31,170 bases of DNA from Proteromonas lacertae (lineage: Eukaryota > Sar > Bigyra > Opalinata > Proteromonadidae): assembly GCA_002245135.1 (NCBI GenBank), contig NGBS01000654.1:1-31170 (forward strand), written 5' to 3'. The translations under genes and the position numbers were made by a program. The notes beneath the pieces are model-generated. The model had not been told where the DNA came from. It saw nothing but the letters and a program-made list of their open reading frames with translations, and ran no database searches. Shown in pieces: positions 21,591-31,021 of the stretch; the first letter of the stretch is position 1, and each line of letters opens with the position of its first letter.

Positions 21591-22943
21591 ATGAATCCAA
21601 AGAAGAATGCAGTGTATGATATATTTGGTATTAGAACTTCTGAAGAAGATATTAAGGATCCATTAACTAATGATCAGTTGGAATTTGTTGAAAGATTTAT
21701 AAAAAGTATTGGAAAAATTCAACTTGGATTAAATGAAATTCATTTCATATTGGAATTATACAATTTAAATCAACATTATTACGTATGTAAAGATAAACAA
21801 ATGATAATGAATAAAGAGATGGAAGCATTCATAATTAGAGCTAAAGATAGTAACAATTATTACACTGTTATCATTCATCATGATAATAAAACAATCGAAG
21901 TTATAGATTCATTTGGTGAAGATGATTATGCAGAAGGTATTCGTCGTATTGGTAGATATGATAGAAGTGTAGGTGAAATAATATCTCAATATAAGATTGT
22001 CAAGACCAATGTTAATACTAACTTTCCTGAAGCAACAGAAATATTGGCTGCTGTAATGCTAATGATAAAGATGTCTGAAGATCATCCATATATAAGCGAT
22101 GTTGATATTATTCTCATGATTGATCTATTCAAAACCTATATTCACCTTCTGATAGAGCGTAATTCAATGACTTTAAAATATGCATGTAAAATGGTAAATA
22201 GAAAAGATACTAGTGTTGAATCAATTACATATGATGATCACACTCATGATAGTTTGTTGTTTGTAAAGAAAATTAAAGGATATAATGATATTGGTCATGT
22301 AAGATTCTATGGACAACATCAACAACCGAAATATGAAGCAAATTGTAAAGAATTGGTGAGTTATTTAAATATTAACAATCAACTAAAAGGTGATGAATTC
22401 CTGTTTTTATTACATTATATTTCCAACAACAATAAGAATGTTATTGATCCTGGTATTGTATTTTTAAATGAAAAGCAAAAGGATAATAAAAAAAAGATAA
22501 GTGAAAAAGGAATTTATTATTTTCCAATATGTGATCCAAATCAAAGTCATTGGAGTTTATGGGAAGTAGATTATGTTCCTAATGACTATATGATGTTTAG
22601 AATATATGACAGTTTAGCAATTTATATGAACAAAGAACCAAGAAATATAGTTATAAAGAATATTAAACAACTCTTTCATTCTTGCAATCGTGAATTAGAA
22701 TCATATGAAATAGTAGATACAAAAGTTCATCAAACAGATGCTGTAACTTGTGGATATTACTGTTTATTCTTTCTTGGAGCAAGATTGAATAGTATGGAAA
22801 TAACAAAGATTCAAAATATAGAAAGTTTTAATATAAAATACTTCATTGATGATTTAATTGAAGGTATTGAAAGTTTAAATAACGAAGAAAAAGCGAAATT
22901 GTTTTACATTTACAACAAAAAAAACATTTATAGATTTAAATAA
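21591..22943 (+). CDS. Ulp1/adenain-like cysteine protease of Polinton element A
   Basis: 450 residues, one uninterrupted frame. The C-terminal half has the C48/adenovirus-protease pattern: SHWSLWEVDY (catalytic His, about residue 320), RIYDSL (catalytic Asp, about 341), HQTDAVTCGYYC (oxyanion Gln and nucleophilic Cys, about 381-390). In Polintons this enzyme is thought to mature virion-like proteins. The N-terminal half (about 280 residues) is not recognised and is unusually long compared with the roughly 200-residue viral proteases. It may be a targeting or substrate domain. The frame is already open for about 20 codons before the chosen ATG, so the start is uncertain. The gene ends 465 bases before the terminal repeat. 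Confidence 0.82.
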   Translation: MNPKKNAVYDIFGIRTSEEDIKDPLTNDQLEFVERFIKSIGKIQLGLNEIHFILELYNLNQHYYVCKDKQMIMNKEMEAFIIRAKDSNNYYTVIIHHDNKTIEVIDSFGEDDYAEGIRRIGRYDRSVGEIISQYKIVKTNVNTNFPEATEILAAVMLMIKMSEDHPYISDVDIILMIDLFKTYIHLLIERNSMTLKYACKMVNRKDTSVESITYDDHTHDSLLFVKKIKGYNDIGHVRFYGQHQQPKYEANCKELVSYLNINNQLKGDEFLFLLHYISNNNKNVIDPGIVFLNEKQKDNKKKISEKGIYYFPICDPNQSHWSLWEVDYVPNDYMMFRIYDSLAIYMNKEPRNIVIKNIKQLFHSCNRELESYEIVDTKVHQTDAVTCGYYCLFFLGARLNSMEITKIQNIESFNIKYFIDDLIEGIESLNNEEKAKLFYIYNKKNIYRFK

Positions 22944-23407
22944 TTTCATTTTCTTTAAAAATTCTAAAAAGTATTTTTATATAATTACAATGTGTTTGTT
23001 AGGCACACACATCCACATAACATAAAAATCAATTTTGGAAAAAGATTTGAGTTGAATGTTGTTTCAACTTATTTTCTGATTTCAATTTTGTTATATTTGT
23101 TAATAATATATTATGATTATCTCATATATGAAATATGAGAAATCAAAAGTGTCTCCTAGACAAACGGCGTGAGAAGATTTAGAAATACGCCGTTTGTCTA
23201 GAAGATATTTTTCACTTCTCAATTTTCTTCTGTAACTTATGTGTATCATTTCATAATCATTGATACTATTACATAAAACAAAGAACAACACATAAATTAT
23301 AATTTTGTAAATTATACAAAAGAAGCTAAGTGTTAAAAATATATTGTAATTGGCTACACGCTGAAATGAATGTTTTTTATAGAAGGTATTGAAATATAAA
23401 ATACATT
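22944..23407. other. Subterminal region of element A
   Basis: AT-rich sequence between the protease stop and the terminal repeat. It holds a GTTAGGCACACACATCCACA stretch (about 22997) and the perfect 15-bp inverted repeat at 23156-23201. I see no gene; the open frame on the minus strand at 23100-23291 covers the inverted repeat and looks like chance. Confidence 0.5.
23156..23201. repeat. Perfect 15-bp inverted repeat containing the CGCCGTTTGT motif
   Basis: Arms CTAGACAAACGGCGT (23156-23170) and ACGCCGTTTGTCTAG (23187-23201) with a 16-base spacer. Each arm contains the CGCCGTTTGT motif that also occurs in the terminal repeats at 23408-24043 and in the relic at 13109. It could be a binding site for an element protein or a cruciform. 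Confidence 0.8.
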
Positions 23408-23662
23408 TGTTGTGCGCCGTTTGTAATAGTTGGCCATTTGTCTACCAGACACTTTTAAAACAAACTAAATGTATATTTTTACTTGTCTTGATGAAAAATT
23501 GTTACTTTTATACTTACTTTGTTATATGACCTACCTCTGCAGTATATTATTTTGTTAATATAAATAGTTTGAATATTTGCGCCGTTTGTTTTCTAGAAAT
23601 TTTTGAATCAAACTAAATGCATATTTAGCTAATATAGACTAAAATACATTAGCTGAAATGAT
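23408..23662 (+). repeat. Polinton terminal inverted repeat, arm 1 (255 bp)
   Basis: Inverted copy of 23789-24043, the same length, with about eight differences by eye (about 97% identity). It begins TGTTGTGCGCCGTTTGT and ends AGCTGAAATGAT. The motif CGCCGTTTGT occurs at 23415-23424 and 23580-23589. It follows the protease gene and is read as the right end of element A. Confidence 0.85.
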
Positions 23663-23788
23663 AAGGACAACTTAATGTTGATCATAAGACATTTAAATTG
23701 AAAAAAGAAAATATAGAATCAAGCCTCACTCAAGCCTATTTTTACATTTCTTTTTTTATATAGAAAGATTAATAATTATTATATTCTA

Positions 23789-24043
23789 ATCATTTCAGCT
23801 AATCTATTTTAGTCTATATTAGCTAAATATGCATTTAGTTTGCTTCAAAAATTTCTAGAAAACAAACGGCGCAAATATTCAAACTATTTATATTAACAAA
23901 AAAGTATACTGCAGAGGTAGGTCATATAACAAAGTAAGTACAAAAGTAACGATTTTTCATCAAGACAAGTAAGAATATACATTTAGTTTGTTTTAAAAGT
24001 GTCTGGTAGACAAATGGCCAACTATGACAAACGGCGCACAACA
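23789..24043 (-). repeat. Polinton terminal inverted repeat, arm 2 (255 bp)
   Basis: Reverse complement of 23408-23662, beginning ATCATTTCAGCT and ending GGCGCACAACA. A 126-base spacer (23663-23788) separates the arms. Arm 2 is read as the left end of element B, whose genes start 345 bases further right. An alternative is that 23408-24043 is one foldback element. Confidence 0.85.
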
Positions 24044-24388
24044 GATCATCGTAAGCATTCTCGGGAGTTTCCTAGAGGTAGGTCTAATCGTCCTTGTTAA
24101 TCAACTAGGTAACATTCAATTATCATCTATCCTAACAAGGAAGGGATGTTCCTCCTTGAGTTGTAACTCAAGGAGGAACCTCCTTACAAAGCCATGGAAC
24201 TTCCACAGATTGTTGACTGAGTAAATTTCAATACCATTCTAAGCCTTCAAGGTAAGCTACTTCTGGTAATCGTGGAAACTGAAAAGGGAATCTCTAGAGT
24301 TAACAATTGTAAAGACCTTCTTAACAATCTCCGATGAGTTCTATATTCCAACAATTCCTATCGATCTAAGCATACAGCAATAATAATT
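24044..24388. other. Left subterminal region of element B
   Basis: No supported gene. It contains the strong hairpin at 24148-24179. A short open frame (24024-24224) begins inside the terminal repeat and crosses the hairpin, so I do not accept it as coding. Confidence 0.5.
24148..24179. repeat. Perfect 15-bp hairpin with a 2-base loop
   Basis: GTTCCTCCTTGAGTT, GT, AACTCAAGGAGGAAC: an almost perfect palindrome about 105 bases inside the terminal repeat. It may be a binding site, an RNA hairpin in the leader of the first gene, or a replication structure. Confidence 0.8.
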
Positions 24389-25771
24389 ATGCAACCTTAC
24401 AATCCCTTTAGAGTCGTGGCTGAGCATCATGGAGATGACAAGAGGAACCTTACTCAGGAGATGTTCAATAGCTACTGGGATAAGAAGATGGAGCTCTTTG
24501 AAGCAGTACGAGATGCAGTAAAGGACTATAAGGACGTAGTTGATTACTCCTTGAGGAAGTTCAAGGAGTCTAAACAACCAGCCGATGAAATCAACACCTT
24601 AGAGACTCTTGCACTGGATCTAAGCAAGTATCTGGAGTTCACTGCTAGCTATCGTGAGTTGATAACATGGAGCAAGACTTCTATCGATGATCCAGATCTG
24701 AAGGACTGTGGATGGATACCTCCGATAAGCTACTCTTCAATCATTCCTTTATGGCAATCAAGACACTTTATCAATAACCCCAACTACAAGGCAATTAAAG
24801 TTGCAAGGAGATGGACGATAATGATCTACGATAGTTTCATCGACTGGAGCTATTGCCATCTTAAAATCTTAAAGGATGCATATTCCCGATATCAACCAGA
24901 CTCAAGTAGGTTCAACCCGAAGGATTATAGAGCTCCTTACCCGATAGAACAGTTGTCATGCCTGGATTACTTCTTTGAACGGAGTGAACGTGGCCAGGTG
25001 TTTTATAAAGTTCACAGACCCTCGGTAAGTGATAAGTATGATGAAGAGAACTACCTGTACTTGGTTGACATTGGTTTATTCGATAAGGATGGTAATATGC
25101 GAGATGCTTTCTCAGCAAGATCAATCAAGGGAAGATTCATCCAGCTTACTCCCTATGATGTTCCTAACTTCATGAGCAGGACAATCAAGAGACCGATGCT
25201 AGAGCAGTACCTTAGCAGGTTTAATATCTATGGCTTATACACACGATCCCGTAAGGCCTTTAAGAAATGTCAAGAGAAGATCAAGGAGCTGATAACTCAA
25301 TACCGAAACAGTCCCGAACTGATAGAAGAAGTACCGGAACTACTTCTTTTGGAGGATCTCAAGGAGCTGACAATACCTCAGTTCATCGAAGAGCTCAAGG
25401 AGGTAAAGGTTGTTGAAGAGTGCATCGAAGCTAGGCATACTCCATCATGGTGCTTAACTCAAGTGAAGAGCATTATAAGGAACGTGTTGAAGCTCCGATC
25501 AACATTGAAGGCGATCCAAGAACCCAACTATCGATGCTCGGAGAAGTATAAGAGATTCTACGATGGGATGATCAACTTAAAGTATTTCACTGCAAAGTAC
25601 TTAAGCAATCTCCTGGAGTTCAAGATCAAGGTCGAGGACTATGCCGAGATGTATGATTACTATCACTGGGAGAACCACAACAAAAAAGAGAACCACTTCA
25701 TGGAGGAAGACTCTGATGAGTTGATGAAGGATGCTAGCAAGATTGTTAGTGAAATGAAGGAGCAAGAATAA
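24389..25771 (+). CDS. Unknown 460-aa protein of element B
   Basis: I do not recognise this protein. It is the first gene of element B, starts at the ATG at 24389 after a 345-base leader, and is a single long open frame. The product is predicted to be soluble, largely alpha-helical and rich in aromatic residues in its middle (for example SCLDYFFERSERGQVFYK, about residues 190-207). Its C-terminus is charged (NHNKKENHFMEEDSDELMKD). No P-loop, zinc ligands, signal peptide or membrane helix is visible. It sits between the terminal repeat and the polymerase. Its position and size would suit a terminal protein or structural protein, but no motif supports either. Confidence 0.7.
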   Translation: MQPYNPFRVVAEHHGDDKRNLTQEMFNSYWDKKMELFEAVRDAVKDYKDVVDYSLRKFKESKQPADEINTLETLALDLSKYLEFTASYRELITWSKTSIDDPDLKDCGWIPPISYSSIIPLWQSRHFINNPNYKAIKVARRWTIMIYDSFIDWSYCHLKILKDAYSRYQPDSSRFNPKDYRAPYPIEQLSCLDYFFERSERGQVFYKVHRPSVSDKYDEENYLYLVDIGLFDKDGNMRDAFSARSIKGRFIQLTPYDVPNFMSRTIKRPMLEQYLSRFNIYGLYTRSRKAFKKCQEKIKELITQYRNSPELIEEVPELLLLEDLKELTIPQFIEELKEVKVVEECIEARHTPSWCLTQVKSIIRNVLKLRSTLKAIQEPNYRCSEKYKRFYDGMINLKYFTAKYLSNLLEFKIKVEDYAEMYDYYHWENHNKKENHFMEEDSDELMKDASKIVSEMKEQE

Positions 25772-25813
25772 CTGAAAGAGTTCAACAGCACCAAGGAAGA
25801 GACCTCAAAGGAC

Positions 25814-26011
25814 ATGAAGCTGGAGACTTTAATCTCAGAAGCATTATCAGTAGTTAATAACCCCGTGAGGTCGGAGGAATTACAAGGGCAAGTCACCTGT
25901 GAGCTAACATCAACACCCAAGGAAGATGAGGACATAGTCACCAAGAGAAGCAGAAGCTCCTCCGAGGATGTAGAATCGCCTAGCTCAAAGAGACCAGAAC
26001 TTAATCATTAA
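25814..26011 (+). CDS. Small charged ORF with a nuclear-localisation-like motif
   Basis: A 65-codon frame following the 460-aa ORF. Its content is Ser/Glu/Lys-rich with KRSRSSSED and SPSSKRPE, which looks like a phosphorylated, nuclear-targeted tail rather than a folded domain. Composition matches the neighbouring ORF. It may be a separate small gene or a part of the preceding one. Confidence is low because of its length. Confidence 0.35.
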   Translation: MKLETLISEALSVVNNPVRSEELQGQVTCELTSTPKEDEDIVTKRSRSSSEDVESPSSKRPELNH

Positions 26012-26215
26012 ACGCTAAGTCATAATAAGCAACTGTTGTCCTGGCTGTGATCAAGATAACATAAAGGAGCAAACGAAGAAGAAGAAGAAGTGAAGTTAGA
26101 AGACCTCGGAAAAGTTCATGATTGGAATAATCGGAGAAGTCTATGATCGGATTCTACGTGAAGTGAAACGCCTGGTAGCTATCAGTTTTTAATTTCCAAG
26201 TACTTCTCAGGAAGT

Positions 26216-29200
26216 ATGAAGAGATCATTATCTAGCGATAATACTCCAGCAAAGATGCAAAGGACTTCAAGGAGCCCGAGAAGAGATCGCGCAGTAGTTC
26301 CACCGATGGTTAATGATCCAAGAGCATTACCTATGGATCAGAGAGTTTTCAACATGCATGAGAAGGAGTTGTCTTCCATGGAGTACTCTAGGGTAATCCA
26401 GATGGAGACTCCTCAGATGACCTTAAGAGATAATCCAGAAGCCTTCGTCAATCAACTATGCTATGGCAATGAACCATTCTACGATAGATTGGAGCAGATA
26501 CTGATTGCTCATGTGAACCTCAAAGTAAGCATCACGTTGATTTGTACCTTCGAAGAGACCGCAGGCACCAACAAGATCTATACTGTCAAGTGCGATACAT
26601 TCCCAATCAACAACTTCATCGATAGGAAGAGCATCCAGGATCTTTTCCAAGCAGCGATTCATGATAAGCTCAATAAGGACTTAGCTCAAGAGAAGTCAGG
26701 GATGATCTTCAAGACGATAGATGGGGTCAAAGTAAAGCTAGCAGTCTTTGATAGCATGCAAGGAGGATGTTGTAGGATCCCGAAGTTGCCAGAGTTTATT
26801 GCTAATAAGAAGTGTTGTTGTACAGTAAAGAACACTGACGATCGATGCTTCCTTTACTGCATCGTGATGTTCTTAAAACCTTCCTGTGGTACTAATCCTA
26901 ATCGTCCGAAGCAATATGAACCCTTCCTATCCATGGTCGATGATAGCATGTTAACCTACCCAATGGACTTAGACTTCCATCATAACAAGATTCAACAGTT
27001 CCAGGAGAAGAACCACCTTACCATCTCCATCTTCGGTCTTAAGATCATCAATGAGGAGTCAAAGAAGGAGAAGAACCATATCCATTGCGTAGCTCCAATC
27101 TACTTACCGAAGATCGATAAGCACTTAAACTACCCCCATGTGAATCTATTCTATCATGAAGGTCACTTCTGGTTAGTCAAGAGTCTTAGCGCCCTTATGA
27201 AGAGATCGTACTCCAAAGACACCGGTAAGAAGAACCACAACACTTACTTTTGTTGTCCTTACTGTTGCTCCGGGAACAACTTCCTTCAGGCAGTTCCTTA
27301 CTCATCAAAGTTATCCCTGCCAGAAGCTTATCAAGTACCGTATCAAGAGAGAGTTCCCTGACTCAAACGATTATGAGAAGAGCCATTGCTTCTTTAAGCA
27401 CTACAAGAACATGCAATACATCCCCATTGTCATCTACTACGATACCGAGGTCTATTTCAAGAAGGTATCCCACGTTGATGCAGATGGTAATGCCTTAAAC
27501 GAAAGCAAGACTGAGGAGTCCAAGAAGTCCCTTCACGTATTATATAGTTACCATATCCTTGTGTGGAGTAGAGTCCGATGACTTCCCTTCAAGGTGCATT
27601 GAAGGCAAGAAGACAAGTCCCGATCAGAACTTAGAAGAAGAGCTAGTGAGTCAGTTCCTATTGATCGGAGAGTTGATTGAGGACTATTATCGAGAGATCA
27701 GTGATAAGCCAAAGGTGATGAGAGTAACTAAGGATGATCAGGTAGCTTTTAATGAAGCAACTAACTGTGCCTTCTGCGGTGAGTTGTTTACCAAGGAGAA
27801 CTATAAGGTAAGACATCATGATCACTTCACCGGTAAGTACATCGCAGCCTTATGCAATTCCTGTAACACCGCTTGCCAGATTGCTTATATGAGAATCCCG
27901 GTGATAGCCCACAATGCTAAGAACTACGATCAGGCGTTCATCCTACGAGAGTTAGCTAAGAGATGCCAAGTAGACGTGATACCAAAGTCCGATGAGAAGT
28001 TCCTTAGCATATCAACCTTACGATTGTCCTTCATTGATAGCTACTGCTTCATGTCCTCTAGCTTAGAGTCTCTTACAGAGTGCTTACATCGTCAGGCAGT
28101 CCAGTCCGGGGACTTCAAGAAGTACTTTGCCCCGGTGTTCTACGTGATGAATCAGATCAAGGGATATGATCAAGACTTACCTCATGCAGAAGAACTACTT
28201 CCCTTATGAGTATTGTGATGACTTAGCCAAGTACGATGACCCAGAGTTACCACCACAAGAAGCTTTCTACTCAGAGCTCAATATGAAAGGAATCAATGAG
28301 GAGGAGTACAACTTTGCCTGTGAAGTGTTTAAGAAGTTCAAAGTGTCAGTCCTTAGGTGATTACAACATGCTTTACTTAGCCGTCGATGTTGGCATCCTT
28401 GGCAAGTGTCTTTGAGAACTTCCGTAATGTTATCCTCGGAGGGTTCCAGTTAGATCCAGCCTGGTACATCTCTGGTCCTAGTTTATCATGGGATGCATTC
28501 CTCCAGCATGAGCACATCAGCATCCCCTTGATCTCCGAGGAAGACATCTACGACTTCTTCATAGCTGGCCTTTACGGAGGTATCTCATCTATGGGAAGTG
28601 AAAAGTATAGCACTAGTAACAACAAGTATCAGAACAACTACGATCCATCGGAGCCTTCTACTTATATCATGTACAATGACTACAATAGCTTATACCCATC
28701 CACGATGTCCTCCAGCCAAGTTACCATGTGGAGATTTCAAGTTCATTGCCACGACCGATGAAGTCATTCAAGAGATCCTCTCGAAGCCTTATTACGATGA
28801 CATGTCTATGAAGGAGTTCAAGGAGCCAGGTAAAGGATACTTCCTCGAAGTCGATATCGAGTGTCCCGAGAGAGCTTCATGATAAGTTCAAGGAGTATGC
28901 TTTGTTCCCAGAACGAAAGACAATCCGCTTACGATCAGCTATCACCGACTCAGCAGGCATTAGCTCAAGAGTATGGATTGGTGCTAACAACAGAGGATGG
29001 TAAGATGACCATGAAGGTAAAGACCGAGAAGTTGATCCTGCGATCTCACCCCTAAGAAGAATTACGTAATCCATTACCAGGCACTTAAGTATGCAGTTGA
29101 ACAAGGTTATAAGATACAAGGTGTCCATCGTGTGTTGGAGTTCACCGGAAGAACCTCTGATGAAGACCTTTGTGGATGATATGATCCGATACCGAGTAGA

Positions 29201-30121
29201 TGCAAAGAAGAGCAATCGTACTGCCGATAGTGATACTTATAAGCTATTGTTGAACTCCATCTATGTAAGAGCTGTGAGCGTAAGGAACGACGATCCAGCA
29301 TCAAGATAGCCTGCTCCGAGAAGACCTTTAAAAAGTACGCTAGCAGCAACTGGTTCGATACCTTCAAGAACTTAGATGAAGAAGATCCAGATCTCCGATT
29401 ATGTTATTTCAATAAGTCCGCCTGCTTCATTGACATGCCCATCTTCCTCGGTACATCAATCTTATGCTTATCGAAGTTGAAGATGCAAAGGTTCTGGTAT
29501 GATGTTCTCTATCCCTTGTATGGATCCTCCTTGAAGTTGCTTATGACTGATACCGACTCCTTGCTTTACAAGTGTCAGACTGAAGACATCTATCGAGATA
29601 TTATGGAGCATAAGCAGTTCATGAGGATGATGGACACTGGCAATCTCAACGTTGACATCTTAAGGGATAGAGGAATCGTCTATGACAATTACAAGGACAC
29701 TGGCAAGTTGAACTTATTGAAATGTGAAGAGAACAAGAATGGTAAGCTTTATACAATCACTCAGTTCGTCGGGATTAAACCAAAGATGTATGCTTACGAG
29801 AAGAGTGAAGCTTCTTCCGTCTACGTGGAATGTGATAGCCGTGCAAAGGGACTCAATAAAGCCTTAAGAGAACAGAAGAACTTTGACGTCTACTTCAAGA
29901 CTCTCTTCAACATGCTACCCATGGAGGATATGAATTGTAAGACCAGGAACTTCCGTGTCCTCGATCAGCACATCTACACCGTAGAGACCACCAAGAGAGT
30001 CTTCACTCCCTTTGATGATAAGAGGTACTTTATCGATCACATTAGAACATTGCCTTATGGGCACTACTCAATACTACCGAAGGATCAAGAGGATGATGAT
30101 GATTTCAATGAGTTGTGGTGA
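26216..30121 (+). pseudogene. polB: Protein-primed DNA polymerase B (Polinton type) of element B, broken
   Basis: Same architecture as the polymerase at 1-3025, here with its N-terminus. It starts at ATG 26216 with a basic, Pro-rich leader. Next come an N-terminal domain around DDRCFLYCIVMFL (about 26840), a cysteine-rich FCCPYCC motif (about 27250), an endonuclease VII-like module CAFCGELF...RHHDHFTGKY (about 27766-27840) and AHNAKNYDQAF, an exonuclease-region motif (about 27909). Palm motif A DYNSLYPS lies at about 28677-28703, the motif B region (LLNSIY) at about 29247, motif C DTDSLLYK at about 29552-29575, and a KPKMYAYE segment at about 29779. There are about seven or eight interruptions. 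The GC-richer codons set it apart from the first copy. Confidence 0.87.
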
Positions 30122-30271
30122 GATCAGTAACACGCATAAGCTCATAGCTTTTACTATCAACGTGTGTTTAGGGTACTTGTAAAGTCACGGAGTAAGAATC
30201 ATCGGAGATAGCTAGTTGGTCTTTTCCTTATCATTCAAAGAGCTACTTACAATCACCGCAATTACTTATCA

Positions 30272-30673
30272 ATGGAAGCCATCGGTAACAACTTACTCCA
30301 GACCGTAGATTGCCCAAGTGATAACAACTACCCGAAGTTACCATCAGAGAATGAAAGGCTAGTGTTAGAGATGTGGATGAACAGGGCCGAGCAGATCTAT
30401 CATTCCCTGGTCAGTGGAGAAGCACGTATACTCTACGATGAAGCAATCTCTCGTTATTGTAAAGACGAGATCATCAGTAGTAGCTTCGGAAAGGCTTACA
30501 ACCTCTTGGACACTTGCGAGAAGATTAACATGGAGAGTTGTCTTGGACAAGATGCAATGATAAGAGACTTAAGGCATCGACTCAATGACCTGGAGTTGGA
30601 GTATGCAATGGATCGATTACAGATAGATGAAGAAGTTGATCTCAAGTGTCACGAGGTACTCATCTTACCATAA
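30272..30673 (+). CDS. Unknown 133-aa ORF downstream of polymerase B
   Basis: Not recognised. It starts at ATG 30272, 150 bases after the polymerase stop, in the same GC-richer composition. The product is acidic and predicted to be helical throughout, with a Glu/Arg-rich central part. No catalytic motif or membrane segment is seen. It is likely an accessory gene of element B; the reading frame on the opposite strand (30365-30550) is a shadow. Confidence 0.5.
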   Translation: MEAIGNNLLQTVDCPSDNNYPKLPSENERLVLEMWMNRAEQIYHSLVSGEARILYDEAISRYCKDEIISSSFGKAYNLLDTCEKINMESCLGQDAMIRDLRHRLNDLELEYAMDRLQIDEEVDLKCHEVLILP

Positions 30674-30820
30674 CAAGAACTTCCTTGGAGTTGCCATTGT
30701 ATCGGTAACTAGCTTATAAACATAACCCAGGTACTTTACTTACTTATCGATGTAGTCTTTGGTGAGGTGCTTAGCAATCATTTATTTTATTCCTTGGAGA
30801 TAACATTATAAGCAAAGACG

Positions 30821-31021
30821 ATGAAGACGACTTATATCCTTGGAAGGGAAGTCACTCAAGATGATGGTCAGAAGATCCTTTATATTGATGCAAGGTTCCC
30901 ATCGATCAAGGACCTTAGAAGGAATAGCAACTACTATGACGTGAGTCGTCAATACGATCATCCCGAGGATGAATCCACGACGATGATAGCTCCAGTGAAG
31001 ATGACCGATCGATCGACTTAG
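30821..31021 (+). CDS. Unknown short ORF near the window edge
   Basis: A 66-codon frame beginning MKTTYILGREVTQDDGQK, with a Tyr/Asp-rich middle. Downstream sequence to 31170 is also charged (an SDDSSS-type stretch at the edge), so the gene may be longer. No family is recognised. It belongs to element B by strand and composition. Confidence 0.35.
   Translation: MKTTYILGREVTQDDGQKILYIDARFPSIKDLRRNSNYYDVSRQYDHPEDESTTMIAPVKMTDRST

Larger units (their letters stand above)
19951..23662 (+). mobile_element. Polinton/Maverick-like element A (integrase and protease half)
   Basis: A fossil fragment with a retroviral-type integrase, an acidic tail, and a Ulp1/adenain-type cysteine protease, ending at a 255-bp terminal repeat (23408-23662). 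No left terminal repeat, polymerase, packaging ATPase or capsid genes are seen between the hAT element and the integrase, so this is a partial element. It carries about three interruptions in the integrase part, while the protease frame looks whole. Base composition is AT-rich, like the polymerase fossil at 1-3025. The two could be halves of one original element separated by later events, but no sequence in the window proves that. Confidence 0.75.

Noticed and set aside
23100-23291. 63-codon minus-strand frame
   Set aside because: Covers the inverted repeat at 23156-23201 and has no protein-like features.
13109-23662. Reading 13109-13206 and 23408-23662 as the two ends of one element enclosing HYDIN
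   Set aside because: They lie in the same orientation, whereas the two ends of a Polinton are inverted, so they cannot be a matching pair.
24024-24224. 66-codon plus-strand frame at the start of element B
   Set aside because: Begins inside the terminal repeat and crosses a perfect hairpin; better explained as structural DNA.
24912-25124. Minus-strand frame within the 460-aa ORF
   Set aside because: Shadow of a clearly coding plus-strand frame.
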